From Tagaea sp. CACIAM 22H2 (GTDB lineage Bacteria; Pseudomonadota; Alphaproteobacteria; CACIAM-22H2), in assembly GCA_014444615.1 (NCBI GenBank), contig PVXE01000002.1, forward strand, positions 1 to 64,000: 64,000 nucleotides of DNA, in the 5' to 3' direction. Of the stretch, positions 63,174-64,000 are shown in pieces. The position numbers and the translations under genes were made by a program. Below the pieces are notes generated by a model. That model ran no database searches and was not told the origin of the DNA. It was given only the letters and a program-made list of their open reading frames with translations. How positions within the stretch are numbered: position 1 is the stretch's first letter; every line of letters begins with the position of its first letter.

Positions 63174-63956
63174 ATGACGACAGGCGCTTCCATCGTCGCG
63201 CGCGGCATCACCAAGGTGTACGGGAACGACAGCTCCGCCTATCACGCGCTGGGGCCGATCGATCTCGACATCAAGCCGGGCGAATTCGTCAGCCTGATCG
63301 GCCCGTCGGGCTGCGGCAAGAGCACGACCTTGCTGCTCGCCTCGGGCCTGGAGCCCGTGACGCAAGGCAGCATCGAAGTTGACGGCAAGCCGTTGACCAA
63401 GCCGATCACCGAAGTCGGCATCGTGTTCCAGGATCACCTGCTGCTCGATTTCCGCACGGCGATGAAGAACGTCATGCTGCAGCAGGAAATCCGCGGCCTC
63501 GACAAGTCAGTTATCCAAGCGCGCGCGGAATCGTTGTTCGAGCGCCTGAACCTGAAGGGTGCCGAAAACCGCTATCCTTGGCAGTTGTCGGGCGGCATGC
63601 GTCAGCGCGTGTCGATCGCGCGCGCGCTCGTGCACGATCCGTCGATGCTGCTGATGGACGAGCCCTTCGGCGCGCTCGACGCGATCAGCCGCACCCAGAT
63701 CCGCCACGATCTGGAAATGCTGTGGCTCGACACGCGCAAAACCGTGCTGTTCATCACGCACTCGATCGACGAGGCGGTGGGCCTCAGCGACCGCGTGCTG
63801 GTGATGTCGAAAGGGCCGGGCACGATCGTCGAGGAGATCAAGATCGATCTGCCCCGGCCGCGCCCGGCGCATCTGGGCGAGTATCCGGAATTTACGAAAT
63901 ACGCGAACCGCATCTACTCGATCTTCGAGAAGCTCGGCGTCTATAAATTCAAGTGA
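63174..63956 (+). CDS. Nitrate/sulfonate/taurine-type ABC transporter ATPase
   Basis: 260 residues. Walker A G-P-S-G-C-G-K-S-T, Q-loop V-F-Q-D-H-L-L-L, signature L-S-G-G-M-R-Q-R and Walker B L-M-D-E-P-F-G-A-L-D are intact, followed by T-H-S-I-D-E-A-V. It belongs to the SsuB/TauB group and energises the two-permease importer. The T-H-S-I-D-E-A-V-G-L-S-D-R-V-L-V-M-S end of the domain is standard. Confidence 0.93.
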   Translation: MTTGASIVARGITKVYGNDSSAYHALGPIDLDIKPGEFVSLIGPSGCGKSTTLLLASGLEPVTQGSIEVDGKPLTKPITEVGIVFQDHLLLDFRTAMKNVMLQQEIRGLDKSVIQARAESLFERLNLKGAENRYPWQLSGGMRQRVSIARALVHDPSMLLMDEPFGALDAISRTQIRHDLEMLWLDTRKTVLFITHSIDEAVGLSDRVLVMSKGPGTIVEEIKIDLPRPRPAHLGEYPEFTKYANRIYSIFEKLGVYKFK

Positions 63957-63960
63957 AGCG

Positions 63961-64000
63961 ATGAAGCGCTATGTGATGATCGGCGCGCCGGTGACGACCG
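63961..64000 (+). CDS. Start of next gene, possibly shikimate-dehydrogenase-like
   Basis: Only 13 codons are visible before the window ends: M-K-R-Y-V-M-I-G-A-P-V-T-T. The x-x-Y-x-x-I-G-x-P-V pattern resembles the N-terminus of shikimate/quinate dehydrogenase family enzymes (AroE-like). It starts four bases after the ATPase stop and so belongs to the IclR operon, probably acting on the imported compound. Too short for a firm call. Confidence 0.35.
   Translation, partial: MKRYVMIGAPVTT

Noticed and set aside
1..64000. Insertion sequences, integrases, attachment sites, tRNA or rRNA genes
   Set aside because: None seen on reading both strands; no transposase-like frame, no terminal inverted repeats flanking a cassette and no cloverleaf recognised.

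Overview
This 64 kb window looks like chromosomal DNA of a flagellated, high-GC alphaproteobacterium. The evidence is strong G/C bias at third codon positions, dense operons with ATGA-type overlaps, FlgK/FlgL/FlgE of alphaproteobacterial type, SapC plus type I secretion, and many solute importers. A Rhodospirillales- or Rhizobiales-like soil or plant-associated organism is plausible, but the genus cannot be fixed from what is visible. No rRNA, tRNA, CRISPR array, insertion sequence or phage gene was found.

Layout. (1) 1-9981: the 3' part of a giant cadherin/VCBS-like tandem-repeat surface protein, facing an exporter operon of type I secretion ABC ATPase (frameshifted as read), HlyD-type adaptor and SapC. 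(2) 10178-14038: a soluble orphan histidine kinase, a VOC protein, an AlaX-type tRNA editing protein and a small glycosyltransferase. (3) 14239-20218: a BMP/nucleoside-type ABC importer with an isochorismatase-like hydrolase and a PAS_5 protein, preceded by a good sigma-54 promoter. (4) 20227-23656: an EmrAB efflux pair with a divergent TetR regulator and its palindromic operator. (5) 24199-28827: flgK-flgL-flgE behind a near-consensus sigma-54 promoter. (6) 28963-34230: an OYE-family ene-reductase, a fused-DctQM TRAP transporter and an amidohydrolase. (7) 34241-48337: a 13-gene single-strand operon with two enolase-superfamily enzymes, a PhyH dioxygenase, RraA, an amidohydrolase, an IlvD/Edd dehydratase, LacI, a five-gene Dpp/Opp importer and an AstE-like deacylase. 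(8) 48452-58320: a LysR gene divergent from aldehyde dehydrogenase, a DHDPS-family lyase, 3-hydroxyanthranilate dioxygenase, a complete Liv importer, and a RidA-like domain fused to a kynurenine-formamidase-like hydrolase. (9) 58317-64000: an HD hydrolase, an EthD-like protein, and an IclR-led nitrate/sulfonate-type ABC importer running off the right edge.

How the genes fit together. The window is mostly nutrient scavenging: five separate importers (BMP, TRAP, Dpp, Liv, NMT1-type), four of them next to their own catabolic genes or regulator. The most interesting parts are the 13-gene operon in region 7, whose enzyme set suggests breakdown of an acylated or otherwise decorated sugar acid, and region 8. 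There a dioxygenase retaining every known 3-hydroxyanthranilate dioxygenase residue sits with an aldolase-family lyase, an aldehyde dehydrogenase and a RidA/formamidase fusion, but with no recognisable ACMS decarboxylase. This could be a variant lower kynurenine pathway. Two genes carry single-base frameshifts in G/C homopolymers; these may be sequencing errors or real lesions.
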